Origin: RGIG8748 sp045606045
GTDB taxonomy: Bacteria; Bacillota; Clostridia; UMGS1810
Reading direction: 5' to 3'
Assembly (NCBI GenBank): GCA_045606045.1
Contig: JAZURE010000018.1
Coordinates: 1 to 64,000, forward strand
DNA length: 64,000 bases
The translations under genes and the position numbers were made by a program. Within the stretch, counting starts at the first letter, position 1. Every line of letters starts with the position of its first letter. The notes below the pieces were generated by a model. The model saw only the letters and a list, made by a program, of their open reading frames with translations, ran no database searches and was not told where the DNA came from. Below are positions 1-8,816 of the stretch, piece by piece.

Positions 1-136
1 GAATGGCTGACACTCTTTATTGCGGATGCGAAATCCAAGGGACTGTACGTCAGACCATTTCTTCTCTTATTATAAAAAAATAAGTGCAAGCAATCAACTA
101 TGTAAACAGTTAATTTACTTACACTTTTATTGTACC

Positions 137-161
137 AGGGACTGTAAAAAAGTCCCTTTTT
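137..161 (+). terminator. intrinsic terminator-like hairpin
   Basis: Seven-base arms (137-143 and 151-157) enclose a GTAAAAA loop and are followed by a T run on the plus strand. This suits a plus-strand transcript entering from outside the window. It lies just past the 3' end of prs, which reads the other way, and has no good T run on the minus strand. A hairpin with the same ACTGTAAAAA core lies at 17683-17710. Confidence 0.55.
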
Positions 162-167
162 AAGTTA

Positions 168-1334
168 TTATTTATTTTCGCTATCAAACATAGATACCTG
201 CTCTTTAAGTTCGGCCTTATGTCTTTCCATAAGAGCCTTGATTCTGTTTACGGGAACAAGGAGCTGGCTTATGGTTTCGTCATGGTTTATTGTGTCTATA
301 AGAAGCGATATGTATTTGGACATATCTACCTCGCAGTACCATTCTTTATTCTTAAGCTCGGGTATGCGGTAAACAAGATTGGTTGTAAACACCTTGTTTA
401 TATGACCCTTCTTATAGGCCTCGTCAAAGGCATCGAGACCGTTGCAGAAAAGACCAAAGGCTGTAAAGATGAATATTCTTCTTGCGCCCTGTGCCTTAAG
501 CTTGGCACCGATGTCGAGCACCGATTCACCCGAGGATATCATGTCGTCTACAATCATTACATCCTTGCCCTCTACACTGTTACCTAAGTATTCGTGAGCT
601 TCTATGGGGTTTTTGCCGTTTACTATTACAGAGTAGTTTCTTCTCTTATAATACATACCAAGGTCAAGACCGAGTACGGAGGAATAGTACATACATCTGT
701 GCATACCGCCCTCATCGGGGGATATAACTATGGTGGATTCCTTGTCGTAGTTTATATCGGGAACTGCTCTTGTAAGAGCCTTTAGCATCTGATATGTTGT
801 CTGAACATCGTCAAAGCCTGAAATCGGAATAGCATTCTGAACTCTTGCGTCGTGAGCGTCAAAGGTTAAGATGTTTGTAACACCCATTTTAACAAGCTCC
901 TGAAGTGCCAGAGCGCAGTCGAGAGATTCTCTTGCGGTTCTTCTGTGCTGTCTGCCTTCGTAAAGCATGGGCATAACTACGGTAATTCTTCTTGCCTTGC
1001 CGCTTATTGCGGCAATTATTCTCTTTAAGTCCTGATAGTGGTCATCGGGACTCATGTGATTTTCCACACCGTACATTTTGTATGTAACACCGTGGTTGAA
1101 CACATCGCATATTATAAATATATCGTTTCCTCTTACGGTTTCGTTTATTACACACTTGGCTTCGCCCGAACCGAAACGCGGACATTTAACCTTTGCAATA
1201 TAGGTATCCTCGTCTTCAAATTCGCTGCGGAATCTCTTAAGATAGAAGTCTATCTTATCTGCCAGTTCCTCGCAGCCTTTCATGCAAATAACGGTAAGCT
1301 TTCCGTAAATAGGCTTTCTCTCGCTTGTAGACAC
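168..1334 (-). CDS. prs: ribose-phosphate pyrophosphokinase (PRPP synthetase)
   Basis: Transfers pyrophosphate from ATP to ribose 5-phosphate to make PRPP for nucleotide, His and Trp synthesis in the cytoplasm. The PRPP-binding loop VMIVDDMISSGES is at about residues 259-271. The YEGRQHRRTARE segment (about 125-136) and FDAHDARVQNAI (about 158-169) match the ATP-site region and the flexible FDxH region of the family. At 388 aa it is longer than the usual 310-320 aa, with extra residues at both ends, as in a subgroup of clostridial Prs proteins. The start is preceded by AGGAGG (minus strand), and a promoter lies upstream at 1380-1408. It is a single gene divergent from trpS. The extended length leaves some doubt about kinetic class, not about family. 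Confidence 0.88.
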   Translation of the reverse strand: MSTSERKPIYGKLTVICMKGCEELADKIDFYLKRFRSEFEDEDTYIAKVKCPRFGSGEAKCVINETVRGNDIFIICDVFNHGVTYKMYGVENHMSPDDHYQDLKRIIAAISGKARRITVVMPMLYEGRQHRRTARESLDCALALQELVKMGVTNILTFDAHDARVQNAIPISGFDDVQTTYQMLKALTRAVPDINYDKESTIVISPDEGGMHRCMYYSSVLGLDLGMYYKRRNYSVIVNGKNPIEAHEYLGNSVEGKDVMIVDDMISSGESVLDIGAKLKAQGARRIFIFTAFGLFCNGLDAFDEAYKKGHINKVFTTNLVYRIPELKNKEWYCEVDMSKYISLLIDTINHDETISQLLVPVNRIKALMERHKAELKEQVSMFDSENK

Positions 1335-1379
1335 AATAATTTCCTCCTATGTATTGGGCGTTTTATTCATTTCGATACA

Positions 1380-1408
1380 ATATTACCATATTTTAAAAAG
1401 CATTTCAA
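1380..1408 (-). promoter_or_regulatory. sigma-A-type promoter of prs
   Basis: On the minus strand TTGAAA (1403-1408) and TAATAT (1380-1385) are separated by 17 bases, 46 bases upstream of the prs start. Confidence 0.6.
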
Positions 1409-1481
1409 TATTAAGAGGTCAAATTTCTAAAAAAAATTACACGAATTGATAAAATTTCAGACGCAATATGTCCGAAAGTTC

Positions 1482-1510
1482 TTGCTATTTTGTCTGCAGT
1501 TGGTTATAAT
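1482..1510 (+). promoter_or_regulatory. sigma-A-type promoter of trpS
   Basis: TTGCTA (1482-1487), 17-base spacer, TATAAT (1505-1510), 44 bases before the trpS start. No T-box leader is visible; the untranslated leader is too short for one. Confidence 0.65.
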
Positions 1511-1553
1511 TAGTATATAGTTTGCAAACACGAACAATTTCAGGAGAATTATT

Positions 1554-2555
1554 ATGGAAAATAAAAAGACTATATTCAGCGGAATCCAGCCTACAGGATG
1601 CATAACACTGGGTAACTATGTGGGAGCGCTCAAAAACTGGGTAAATCTTCAGAAGGATTACAACTGCATTTTTTCTGTTGTTGACCTTCATTCCATCACG
1701 GTAAGACAGGACAGTGCAGAGCTTCGCAAGAGGTGTATGGATTTCTTGTGTCAGTATCTTGCAGCGGGCATAGACGGTGAGGAAAATATAGTGTTCTTCC
1801 AGTCTCATTCGTCTACCCATGCCGAGCTTTCGTGGATATTAAACTGCTTTACATACATGGGCGAGCTTTCGCGTATGACACAGTTTAAGGACAAGAGCGC
1901 CAAGCACGAGGACAATATAAACGCAGGACTTTTTACATACCCTGTACTCATGGCGGCAGATATCCTGCTTTACAAGACAGACCTTGTGCCCGTGGGTGTG
2001 GACCAGAAGCAGCACCTTGAGCTTGCAAGGGATATTGCCGTAAGATTCAATAACATCTACGGCGATGTGTTCACCGTTCCCGAGCCTTTTATTCCCAAGG
2101 AGGGAGCAAGGGTTATGAGCCTTCAGGACCCCACAAGCAAAATGAGTAAGTCCGACCCCAATGTAAACGGCTTTATATCGATATTGGACGACAAGGACAC
2201 CATAATGCGTAAGTTTAAAAAAGCCGTTACCGACTCCGACGGCGAAATTGCATACCGCGAGGGTAAGGCGGGCATAAATAACTTAATAGACATATACTCT
2301 GCTGTAACGGGCAGGACAATAGACGAAACCGTGGCAGAATTTTCAGGTAAGGGCTACGGTGAGTTTAAGCTTGCTGTGGGTGAGGTTGTAGCAGATGAGC
2401 TTGCACCCATCCGCGAAAAATATGAAGATTTGCGTAAAAATAAGGATTACCTTGAAGCCATATACAAATCGGGTGCGGAAAGGGCATACAAACTTTCCAA
2501 CAGAACTCTAAACAAGGTAAAGAGAAAAGTCGGTTTTGTGGACAGACCATTTTAA
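1554..2555 (+). CDS. trpS: tryptophanyl-tRNA synthetase
   Basis: Charges tRNA-Trp with tryptophan; cytoplasmic class I synthetase. The HIGH-equivalent signature falls in TLGNYVGALKNW (about residues 18-29) and the KMSKS loop is exact at residues 196-200. At 333 aa it has the normal length for bacterial TrpRS. The ATG at 1554 follows an AGGAG site at 1543-1547. The next gene, a lipid-linked sugar-phosphate transferase, starts 13 bases after the stop, so the two are probably co-transcribed. Confidence 0.96.
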   Translation: MENKKTIFSGIQPTGCITLGNYVGALKNWVNLQKDYNCIFSVVDLHSITVRQDSAELRKRCMDFLCQYLAAGIDGEENIVFFQSHSSTHAELSWILNCFTYMGELSRMTQFKDKSAKHEDNINAGLFTYPVLMAADILLYKTDLVPVGVDQKQHLELARDIAVRFNNIYGDVFTVPEPFIPKEGARVMSLQDPTSKMSKSDPNVNGFISILDDKDTIMRKFKKAVTDSDGEIAYREGKAGINNLIDIYSAVTGRTIDETVAEFSGKGYGEFKLAVGEVVADELAPIREKYEDLRKNKDYLEAIYKSGAERAYKLSNRTLNKVKRKVGFVDRPF

Positions 2556-2568
2556 AGGATAATTAATT

Positions 2569-3636
2569 ATGGATATTACAAAACTTATTCTGTGTTTTAG
2601 CCTTGCTTTTGGTGTGTCGCTTGCTACAACACCTTTTGTAAGGATAATTGCATACAAAATCGGGGCGGTGGATATTCCCGAAGAGAGAAAGGTGCACGAC
2701 CACCCCATACCCCGTATGGGAGGACTTGCCATATTTTACGGCTTCCTTATAGCCGTATTAAGTTTTGTACCTGTGGATACCCAGCTAAAAGGAATACTTA
2801 TAGGCACAATTATAATAGTCTCTCTCGGCATAGTGGACGATGTTAAGCAGCTCGGCGCTAAGGTTAAGCTGGCTGTACAGATAGTAACCGCAATAATCGT
2901 GGTTTGCCACGGGGTAGTAATAGAGTATATAAGTGTACCTGAATTTATAAATGAGAATGGAATTCTGTCGCTCGGTGTGTTTGCCGCACCCATTACGATG
3001 CTGTGGATAGTGGCGGTTACAAATGCGGTTAACCTTATAGACGGACTTGACGGTCTTGCTGTAGGGGTGTCTTCCATAGCAACATTTTCGCTCTTTTTTA
3101 TAGCCATACTTGCAGGCGAAATGCAGGTGGCTCTTATAACGGCGGCTCTTGCGGGCGGTTGCCTGGGATTTCTGCCGTACAACTTCAACCCCGCCAAAAT
3201 CTTTATGGGAGATACAGGCTCCACATTTTTGGGGTATATGCTCTCTATTGTGTGTATACAGGGATTGTTCAAAGGGTATGTGGTTATATCCTTTATCATT
3301 CCGTTTCTTATACTGGGACTTCCTCTGTTTGATACGGCTTTTGCCATTGTGCGCCGTATATGGAACAAAAAACCCATCATGGCTCCCGACAGGGGACATC
3401 TGCATCACAAGCTCATAGACATGGGCTTCTCGCAGAAACAGACAGTTGCCATACTTTATGTGATAACCTCTATACTTGCTTTAAGTGCGGTTGTTGTGCT
3501 CGAGGTTGGTGCATATACTGCGGCAGTATTTGTAATTACGGTCATAGCATTCGGCGGTTTTGCGTACAAAGTATATTCGCACAACCACAGAATTCATATG
3601 CAAAAACTAAATGAAGAAAAGAAAGAGGAAAAATGA
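2569..3636 (+). CDS. undecaprenyl-phosphate glycosyl-1-phosphate transferase (WecA/TagO/MraY superfamily)
   Basis: Polytopic membrane enzyme (355 aa, about ten or eleven hydrophobic segments) that transfers a sugar-1-phosphate from a UDP-sugar to undecaprenyl phosphate, the first lipid-linked step in cell-wall polymer synthesis. The signature acidic sites are present: the DD pair at about residues 90-91, NLIDGLDGLA (155-164) and FMGDTGS (212-218). The cytoplasmic GHLHHKL motif (276-282) is typical of the WecA/TagO branch that uses UDP-GlcNAc rather than of true MraY. The gene sits behind trpS and overlaps the SD region of the following lipoprotein gene. The exact sugar substrate is inferred from the branch only. 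Confidence 0.9.
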   Translation: MDITKLILCFSLAFGVSLATTPFVRIIAYKIGAVDIPEERKVHDHPIPRMGGLAIFYGFLIAVLSFVPVDTQLKGILIGTIIIVSLGIVDDVKQLGAKVKLAVQIVTAIIVVCHGVVIEYISVPEFINENGILSLGVFAAPITMLWIVAVTNAVNLIDGLDGLAVGVSSIATFSLFFIAILAGEMQVALITAALAGGCLGFLPYNFNPAKIFMGDTGSTFLGYMLSIVCIQGLFKGYVVISFIIPFLILGLPLFDTAFAIVRRIWNKKPIMAPDRGHLHHKLIDMGFSQKQTVAILYVITSILALSAVVVLEVGAYTAAVFVITVIAFGGFAYKVYSHNHRIHMQKLNEEKKEEK

Positions 3637-3637
3637 C

Positions 3638-4255
3638 ATGAAAAAGCTTATTGCACTTATGCTTGTTCTGGTACTCTGCCTTTTTGCAGGCTGTACGAAT
3701 GAAACATCGTCTGAGGAAAAAGAAGACATAAATGAAAAGAAAGAAAGTACTGCAGAACTTACCAAAGGCTCTTACGAAAAAAACACCAAAGAAGATACTG
3801 AGTCCGAGGATGAAAAAGCTAAGAGCAAAGAAACCGAGAGAGTAATGATAGACGAAAGCTGGCTTGCACTTATGGGAAAAACAAGCAGCGAGATAGCTGA
3901 TATAAAAGGCGCAATGTCCGAAAATCTCTGGGCAGACGGACCTCTTTACAGATTCGGGCTCGAGAATGTATGGTATGCATTTGAAAATTATGATTTTGCT
4001 TCGGACAACAGCTATATACCTCTTGGTGCGTGCAACAGTATAGGTGTGCCCCTTTACATGCTTTTGGAGGAGCAGGAGGTCTGCAACGCAGAGACTCTCG
4101 AAAAAGCCGTGGGCAAGGTGCTTACCGAGGGATTTGATGTTATGTACGAATGTAATACATATTCGGTAACATACAAGGGCTACAGATTTGTAATATACGA
4201 AGAGGCAAGATCGGGCATATCGCAGGAAAGCGTAGTAAATATAGAAAGGGCGTAA
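3638..4255 (+). CDS. hypothetical lipoprotein
   Basis: Predicted secreted lipoprotein of 205 aa. It begins with a short basic stretch, a hydrophobic core and the lipobox LFAGC, so Cys at about residue 18 should be lipidated. A charged, Lys/Glu-rich linker of about 50 residues follows, then a globular domain with no family I recognise. The ATG at 3638 is preferred over the in-frame ATG at 3611 because it puts the signal peptide at the N-terminus and has an AGAGGA site upstream. It follows the sugar-phosphate transferase with a 1-base gap and precedes the TSCPD gene by 3 bases, so all three look like one operon. Confidence 0.75.
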   Translation: MKKLIALMLVLVLCLFAGCTNETSSEEKEDINEKKESTAELTKGSYEKNTKEDTESEDEKAKSKETERVMIDESWLALMGKTSSEIADIKGAMSENLWADGPLYRFGLENVWYAFENYDFASDNSYIPLGACNSIGVPLYMLLEEQEVCNAETLEKAVGKVLTEGFDVMYECNTYSVTYKGYRFVIYEEARSGISQESVVNIERA

Positions 4256-4258
4256 AAA

Positions 4259-4507
4259 ATGACATATACATACAACCCCATGGGTGTCTGCTCCATGCAG
4301 ATAACCTTTGATATGGAAAACGATATAATTTCCAATGTTAATTTCTTTGGCGGATGTGCAGGCAATACCAAGGGTATTGCAAAGCTCTGCGAGGGCAGAG
4401 ATGCGCACGAAATAATCGAGCTTTTAGAGGGTATAAGCTGCGGCGGCAAGGGTACATCCTGCCCCGACCAGCTGGCAAGGGCAATCAAAAAAGCTATAAA
4501 TGACTGA
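4259..4507 (+). CDS. TSCPD domain protein (TIGR03905 type)
   Basis: Small cytoplasmic protein of 82 aa with the pattern of the short TSCPD family: an N-terminal half with FFGGCAGN, then ISCGGKGTSCPDQLARAI near the C-terminus. The TSCPD motif also occurs at the C-terminus of some class II ribonucleotide reductases. The stand-alone proteins have no firmly established function, and the conserved cysteines suggest metal or redox chemistry. Three bases separate it from the upstream lipoprotein gene. Confidence 0.85.
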   Translation: MTYTYNPMGVCSMQITFDMENDIISNVNFFGGCAGNTKGIAKLCEGRDAHEIIELLEGISCGGKGTSCPDQLARAIKKAIND

Positions 4508-4611
4508 TTTGCAACGATTTAAAAAGTGCTTTGCAGGCTAACCACATAAGTTCAATTGTGTTGCGGGCATATTTTTATTGACACTTATGAAAAAACATCA
4601 TTAAGAGAACG

Positions 4612-4866
4612 GTGGTAATAATTACACAAATGAATGACAACTACGGGGCATTTGACATAATATTATTTTTGGTTGTAAATATTTTACTTATTTTTATTGT
4701 AATTCTGATTTGGATTAATAATATTGTTCCGTTTTTAGAAAAACGCGAATACATAAAAATGGAAATCAAACGAAGTGAAGATGATGACAGATATTGTTAT
4801 TGGAAAAACGAATTAAAGAAATTGTATTTACATTCCATACCAATAATCGGAAGATTTTTAAGGTGA
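4612..4866 (+). CDS. small membrane protein, unknown
   Basis: Not recognised. Up to 84 aa from GTG 4612, or 78 aa from the ATG at 4630; neither start has a convincing SD. One strong hydrophobic segment near the N-terminus is followed by a charged cytoplasmic-type tail with a KRSEDDDRYCYWKNE region. A TTGACA at 4578-4583 could be a -35 element but the matching -10 is poor. Short and AT-rich, so a chance frame is possible. Confidence 0.45.
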   Translation: MVIITQMNDNYGAFDIILFLVVNILLIFIVILIWINNIVPFLEKREYIKMEIKRSEDDDRYCYWKNELKKLYLHSIPIIGRFLR

Positions 4867-4940
4867 TTATACCAATATAAAAGACACATTTCCCTCCCTG
4901 AAGGCATATTATGACAATGTACTTTTTGGGAGGGATTTGT

Positions 4941-5786
4941 GTGGAAAGCATTTTTGTTTGCGGCGGAGATGTGCGCTTGGAATATATAAAAGAATATTTT
5001 GCCTCTTGCGGCTGCAGGGTGAGTACCTTTGGGCACGGCAAAGAGGACGAGAGCCTAAAAGATGCCAAAAGATGTGATATCGTAGTTCTGGGACTTCCTG
5101 CGCTAAAGGATGGCAGAGTATATATGCCCCGCAGTGATAAGACTCTTGGGTTCCCCGAGCTTTTGTCGGGCATGAAAAGCGGCTCATACCTTTTTGGCGG
5201 CAGGTTTACGCCATCGGATATTGCTCTTGCGGCAAGCTTTGGTATAACCGCGCTCGATTATTCCGAGGACGAAATATTTCAGACAGAAAATGCACTCTAT
5301 ACCGCCGAGGGTGCGCTCTGCACTATAATAGAAAACACAGACATATCGCTTTGCGGTATGAAGATTCTTGTATTGGGGGGCGGCAGGATATCCAAGGCGC
5401 TTTGTGCACTTCTTGCAAATGCGCCGTGCACTACGGATGTGTATGCACGAAGTGAGCTTCAGAGGACATTCTTCTCCATGCGCGGTCATAAGGTATCAGA
5501 CACGCTTCCGAGCTTTGCAGGCTATGATGCGGTGGTTAATACAATCCCCGCGGATATATTTCCCGAGAGCATTGTTTCTACCGCGGGAGAGGGAACGCTT
5601 GTAGTCGACCTTTCTGCAAGACCGGGCTATGTGCCAAAGGATATGTGCAAAAAATACGGTCTTAATATGTGTTATCTTCCGGGAATCCCATTAAAAAGTG
5701 CACCGCGCTCCGCCGGCATTTCTGCAGCAAAGGCAATACAGCGTATGTACAGATGCCAAGGAGTGAAAAACACAGAGGGGATTTGA
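4941..5786 (+). CDS. dpaA: dipicolinate synthase subunit A
   Basis: Makes dipicolinic acid from dihydrodipicolinate in the mother cell during sporulation, together with DpaB; dipicolinate then fills the spore core as the Ca chelate. The protein has an N-terminal VFVCGGDVR-like nucleotide-binding start and a second dinucleotide-binding fold beginning at LVLGGGRISKALC. Length is 281 aa from the GTG at 4941, normal for the family. That GTG is chosen over the ATG at 4911 because GGGAGGG (4928-4934) is correctly spaced before it and the protein then starts at the first beta strand. dpaB follows 5 bases downstream. Confidence 0.88.
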   Translation: MESIFVCGGDVRLEYIKEYFASCGCRVSTFGHGKEDESLKDAKRCDIVVLGLPALKDGRVYMPRSDKTLGFPELLSGMKSGSYLFGGRFTPSDIALAASFGITALDYSEDEIFQTENALYTAEGALCTIIENTDISLCGMKILVLGGGRISKALCALLANAPCTTDVYARSELQRTFFSMRGHKVSDTLPSFAGYDAVVNTIPADIFPESIVSTAGEGTLVVDLSARPGYVPKDMCKKYGLNMCYLPGIPLKSAPRSAGISAAKAIQRMYRCQGVKNTEGI

Positions 5787-5791
5787 ACATT

Positions 5792-6373
5792 ATGACAATA
5801 GAGGGAAAGAAAATCGGCTTTGCCATATGCGGCTCTTTCTGCACCTTTTCCCGTGTTTTGCCTGAGGTGACAAAACTTTGTGAACTTGGTGCAGAGGTTT
5901 TTCCCATAATGAGTGAGGCGGCATATGCAACGGATACCCGCTTTGGCAAAGCCAGTGAATTTATAGAATTTCTTGAAGATACTACAAAAAACAAGATTAT
6001 AAACTCTATAAAGGCTGCCGAGCCTATAGGACCCAAGGCATATCTTGATGCCGTTGTAATAGCACCGTGTACAGGAAACACCCTGGCAAAGATTGCAAAC
6101 GGAGTTACCGACTCCACGGTATCTATGGCAGCCAAGGCAAACTTAAGGAACCAAAGACCGCTTATAATCGCAGTATCTACAAATGACGGCCTTGGCGCCA
6201 ATGCCAAAAATATCGGGTTGTTACTTCCGGCTAGGAATGTGTATTTTGTTCCTTTCGGTCAGGATGATTTTTCGGGTAAGCCACAGTCACTTGTGGCGGA
6301 TATGAGTAAAATCCCCGAAACGCTTATGTATGCATTGGACGGAAAGCAGCTTCAACCGATACTTCTTAAGTGA
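5792..6373 (+). CDS. dpaB: dipicolinate synthase subunit B (flavoprotein)
   Basis: Second subunit of dipicolinate synthase, a flavoprotein of the Dfp/UbiX type. The 193-aa protein shows IGFAICGSFCTF at the N-terminus, the typical flavoprotein start, and APCTGNTLAKIANGVTDS (about residues 90-107), which is the flavin-binding PxxxNT-like segment. The ATG at 5792 follows AGAGGGG and gives the family length; an upstream in-frame ATG at 5669 lies inside dpaA. The pair forms a compact operon that ends at the hairpin 6383-6406. Mother-cell sigma factor control is expected from the family but no sigma-K-type promoter was identified with confidence. Confidence 0.93.
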   Translation: MTIEGKKIGFAICGSFCTFSRVLPEVTKLCELGAEVFPIMSEAAYATDTRFGKASEFIEFLEDTTKNKIINSIKAAEPIGPKAYLDAVVIAPCTGNTLAKIANGVTDSTVSMAAKANLRNQRPLIIAVSTNDGLGANAKNIGLLLPARNVYFVPFGQDDFSGKPQSLVADMSKIPETLMYALDGKQLQPILLK

Positions 6374-6380
6374 GAATAAA

Positions 6381-6410
6381 AAAAGAGCCGCATTATTGCG
6401 GCTCTTTTTG
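6381..6410. terminator. bidirectional intrinsic terminator between dpaB and rpsT
   Basis: Nine-bp stem AAGAGCCGC/GCGGCTCTT (6383-6391 and 6398-6406) with A run on the left and T run on the right. It can end both dpaAB (plus) and rpsT (minus). Confidence 0.85.
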
Positions 6411-6419
6411 ACTAAATTA

Positions 6420-6686
6420 TTACGCGCTAATCTTGTTAAGCTTATTGGAAAGCTGTGCTTTCTTTCTGGAAGCTGTGTTCTTGTGAAGAATACCCTTAGC
6501 TACTGCCTGGTCTATCTTCTTGAATGCTAATTTGCAAGCTTCTACAGCATTTGCAGCATCGTTATTAGCAACACATTCTTCGAACTTCTTTATGCAAGTT
6601 TTTAAGTTAGTCTTGATAATCTGGTTTCTTAAAGTCTTAGTCTTTATAACAGAAACTCTCTTCTTAGCGGATTTAATATTAGGCAT
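6420..6686 (-). CDS. rpsT: 30S ribosomal protein S20
   Basis: Primary 16S rRNA-binding protein of the small subunit. The 88-aa protein is Lys-rich and helical, beginning MPNIKSAKKR, the diagnostic S20 N-terminus. The start at 6686 is fixed by GGAGGTGA (minus strand) 5 bases upstream; an in-frame ATG 21 bases further out is not needed. A promoter lies at 6728-6756. Confidence 0.96.
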   Translation of the reverse strand: MPNIKSAKKRVSVIKTKTLRNQIIKTNLKTCIKKFEECVANNDAANAVEACKLAFKKIDQAVAKGILHKNTASRKKAQLSNKLNKISA

Positions 6687-6727
6687 AGTTTCACCTCCAA
6701 TTGGCATTATTTATCAACATAATCTGT

Positions 6728-6756
6728 ATTCTACCATACAATTTTTTAAAAATCAA
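6728..6756 (-). promoter_or_regulatory. sigma-A-type promoter of rpsT
   Basis: Minus-strand TTGATT (6751-6756), 17-base spacer and TAGAAT (6728-6733), about 40 bases upstream of the rpsT start. Confidence 0.6.
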
Positions 6757-6792
6757 GTAAAAATTGAGATTTTTTTGATTTTTATATATTTT

Positions 6793-8559
6793 TTATGAAA
6801 ATAAAAGCCTTTTTGCCAGTTCTTCATCGGGATCGGCATAAATTGTATTGTAATTTACATATATTACCATTCCCGGCTTTGCCCCCGACGGCTTTTTGAC
6901 ATTCTTTACCTCGGTGTAGTCCACGGGCACGCTTTTTGAAGCGCGCGCCTTGCTGTAGTATGCCGCAATAGATGCCGCCTGAAGATAGGTGCGTTCGGGC
7001 ACCTCCATGGCGTCGGGAGTACGCACTATGGCATGCGAGCCGTGTATATCCTTGGTGTGGAACCATATGTCCGTGCTCCGTGAGAGCTTGAGTGTTACAT
7101 AGTCATTCTGCAGGTTGTTTTTGCCCACATATATGTCGTAGCCGTCATCTGATACAAAGTGCATCGGCTTTGGCACAGACGGCTTTTTCATCTGTTTTTT
7201 GCCGCCACGGTTTTTAAGGTAGCCGCCCTCTGTAAGCTCTCTGCGTATCATGGCAATCTCTGCGGTGCTTTCTGCAAGCTCAATAGATTCCTTTACCGAT
7301 TCTAAATAGTCAATCTCTTTTAAATTAAGCTCTTTTTGTTTTATGGTCTCCTCCTCTGCCGTTTTCTCCTTGTTGTACTTTTTGTAGTAGCTTTGGGCAT
7401 TTTGCGATGGGGTGAGGTCGGTCTTTAGCGGTATGCTTATGCTCTCGCACTCTTCGGAGTAAAAGTTTTCGCATATAAGAGCTTTTTCACCCTGATTTAT
7501 TCTGTATATATTTGCGGTTATAAGGTCGCCGTACACCTTATATTTATCCTTGTTTTTGGCTTTTTGCAGAGTTTCGTTTTGTATCTGCAGTTTACGGTGG
7601 CATCTGTCAAGAGCACTTGATACGAACTTTATAAGGTCCGCCGCTTTTTGCTTAAGGCTCTGCATGGATGATTTTTTTATATAAAAAGCTTCAGCCGCTT
7701 CATTTGCACTCTCATACTGTGTTACATCCGCCATGTTCTCGTACTGGGTTATGGCAAGTGCATTAAAGTCTATAAGCTTGCCGCTTTCTTTATCCGATAC
7801 TGTGCATGGGACAAGTTTCCCGCTTTTTACATTTTCCAGCATTTGGGAGAATATATAGGCAGTCTTGTCTATCTCCTCCGCAGTGGCATCCTCACCCGAT
7901 TTATCGGTAAAGGCGCAGGCGCGGAATACTGCCTCTCTTGCCATTATTGGACTTATGCCCGAGAAGTTATCCATAAGCCGCCTGTAAAGAGGCACGCTGT
8001 CCTTTGTAAGACGAGCCTTTATATCTTCTTTGGATGCCAAAAGCGGATTTAGCTTATCCTGAGACGGAGGGGGAGTGTATATAAGTCCCGGCAGTATCTG
8101 ACGGACACTGCTTACGGAAAAATCCACATGGTATACCGAGTCTATTATCTTCCCCTCGGCATTTGTAAGTATTATATTGGAGTGCTTTCCCATAAGCTCG
8201 CATATGAGCACCTTTTGAGAGAGAAAACCCATTTCGTCATAGCTTTCTATGTGTATGCGGATTATTCTCTCGAAGTCGGGCTGGTCTATCATGGTTATTT
8301 TGCCGCTTCCTAGGTGCTTGCGCATGAGCATACAGAACATAGGCGGATTCTGAGGATTTTCCATAGTCTCTGACATAAGGTGTACCCTTGGATATGACGG
8401 ATTTGCACACAGAAGAAGCCTGTATGCGCTGCCTCTTGTGCGTATTGCTATAGTTACTGTATCCTTTTCAGGCTGATGTATTTTGTCTATCCTGCCGTCT
8501 GCAAGAATGGAGTTTAGCTCCTGTGCAACGGAGTGCACGACTATGCCGTCAAATGCCAT
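6793..8559 (-). CDS. rqcH: RqcH / NFACT-family ribosome quality control protein
   Basis: Binds stalled 50S-peptidyl-tRNA complexes and recruits tRNA-Ala to add C-terminal alanine tails; older annotations call this family fibronectin-binding protein. The 588-aa protein has the NFACT-N start (MAFDGIVVHSVAQEL), a long central helical region with charged coiled-coil character, and the C-terminal NFACT-R domain with YDIYVGKNNLQND and WFHTKDIHGSHAIVR. Order and length match bacterial RqcH. ATG 8559 is preceded by GAGGTGAAA. It reads in the same direction as rpsT but with its own spacing. Confidence 0.93.
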   Translation of the reverse strand: MAFDGIVVHSVAQELNSILADGRIDKIHQPEKDTVTIAIRTRGSAYRLLLCANPSYPRVHLMSETMENPQNPPMFCMLMRKHLGSGKITMIDQPDFERIIRIHIESYDEMGFLSQKVLICELMGKHSNIILTNAEGKIIDSVYHVDFSVSSVRQILPGLIYTPPPSQDKLNPLLASKEDIKARLTKDSVPLYRRLMDNFSGISPIMAREAVFRACAFTDKSGEDATAEEIDKTAYIFSQMLENVKSGKLVPCTVSDKESGKLIDFNALAITQYENMADVTQYESANEAAEAFYIKKSSMQSLKQKAADLIKFVSSALDRCHRKLQIQNETLQKAKNKDKYKVYGDLITANIYRINQGEKALICENFYSEECESISIPLKTDLTPSQNAQSYYKKYNKEKTAEEETIKQKELNLKEIDYLESVKESIELAESTAEIAMIRRELTEGGYLKNRGGKKQMKKPSVPKPMHFVSDDGYDIYVGKNNLQNDYVTLKLSRSTDIWFHTKDIHGSHAIVRTPDAMEVPERTYLQAASIAAYYSKARASKSVPVDYTEVKNVKKPSGAKPGMVIYVNYNTIYADPDEELAKRLLFS

Positions 8560-8734
8560 GGGATTTCACCTCACTTATTGTAATATGTATGTAGTATAAC
8601 ACATTTTTTACAATATATCTACACAAAAAACACAAAAAAAAGATAAAATTAATATTGTATCCCAAACAAAATTATTCAATTCTAACAAAAATGCAAAAAA
8701 ACATCGAATTTACTGCCCAATACAAAAAAATAGT

Positions 8735-8763
8735 TTGAATTCTCGGGGATGTTGTGATATAAT
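8735..8763 (+). promoter_or_regulatory. sigma-A-type promoter of nifJ
   Basis: TTGAAT (8735-8740), 17-base spacer, TATAAT (8758-8763), followed by an AGGAGGT site at 8802-8808 before nifJ. The rest of the 257-base gap is A-rich and shows no other feature. Confidence 0.7.
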
Positions 8764-8816
8764 TAGTAAGGTTAATTATATTTTTATAATAAATTCAAAT
8801 AGGAGGTCATTAAAAC

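Noticed and set aside
1..75. Two overlapping open frames at the left edge (one ending TAA at 73-75, another starting ATG at 3)
   Set aside because: Both are too short to choose between and neither ends in a recognisable protein; only the following hairpin is reported.
3542..4408. 288-residue minus-strand frame
   Set aside because: Covers the lipoprotein and TSCPD genes in antisense; Phe/Cys-rich shadow without an SD.
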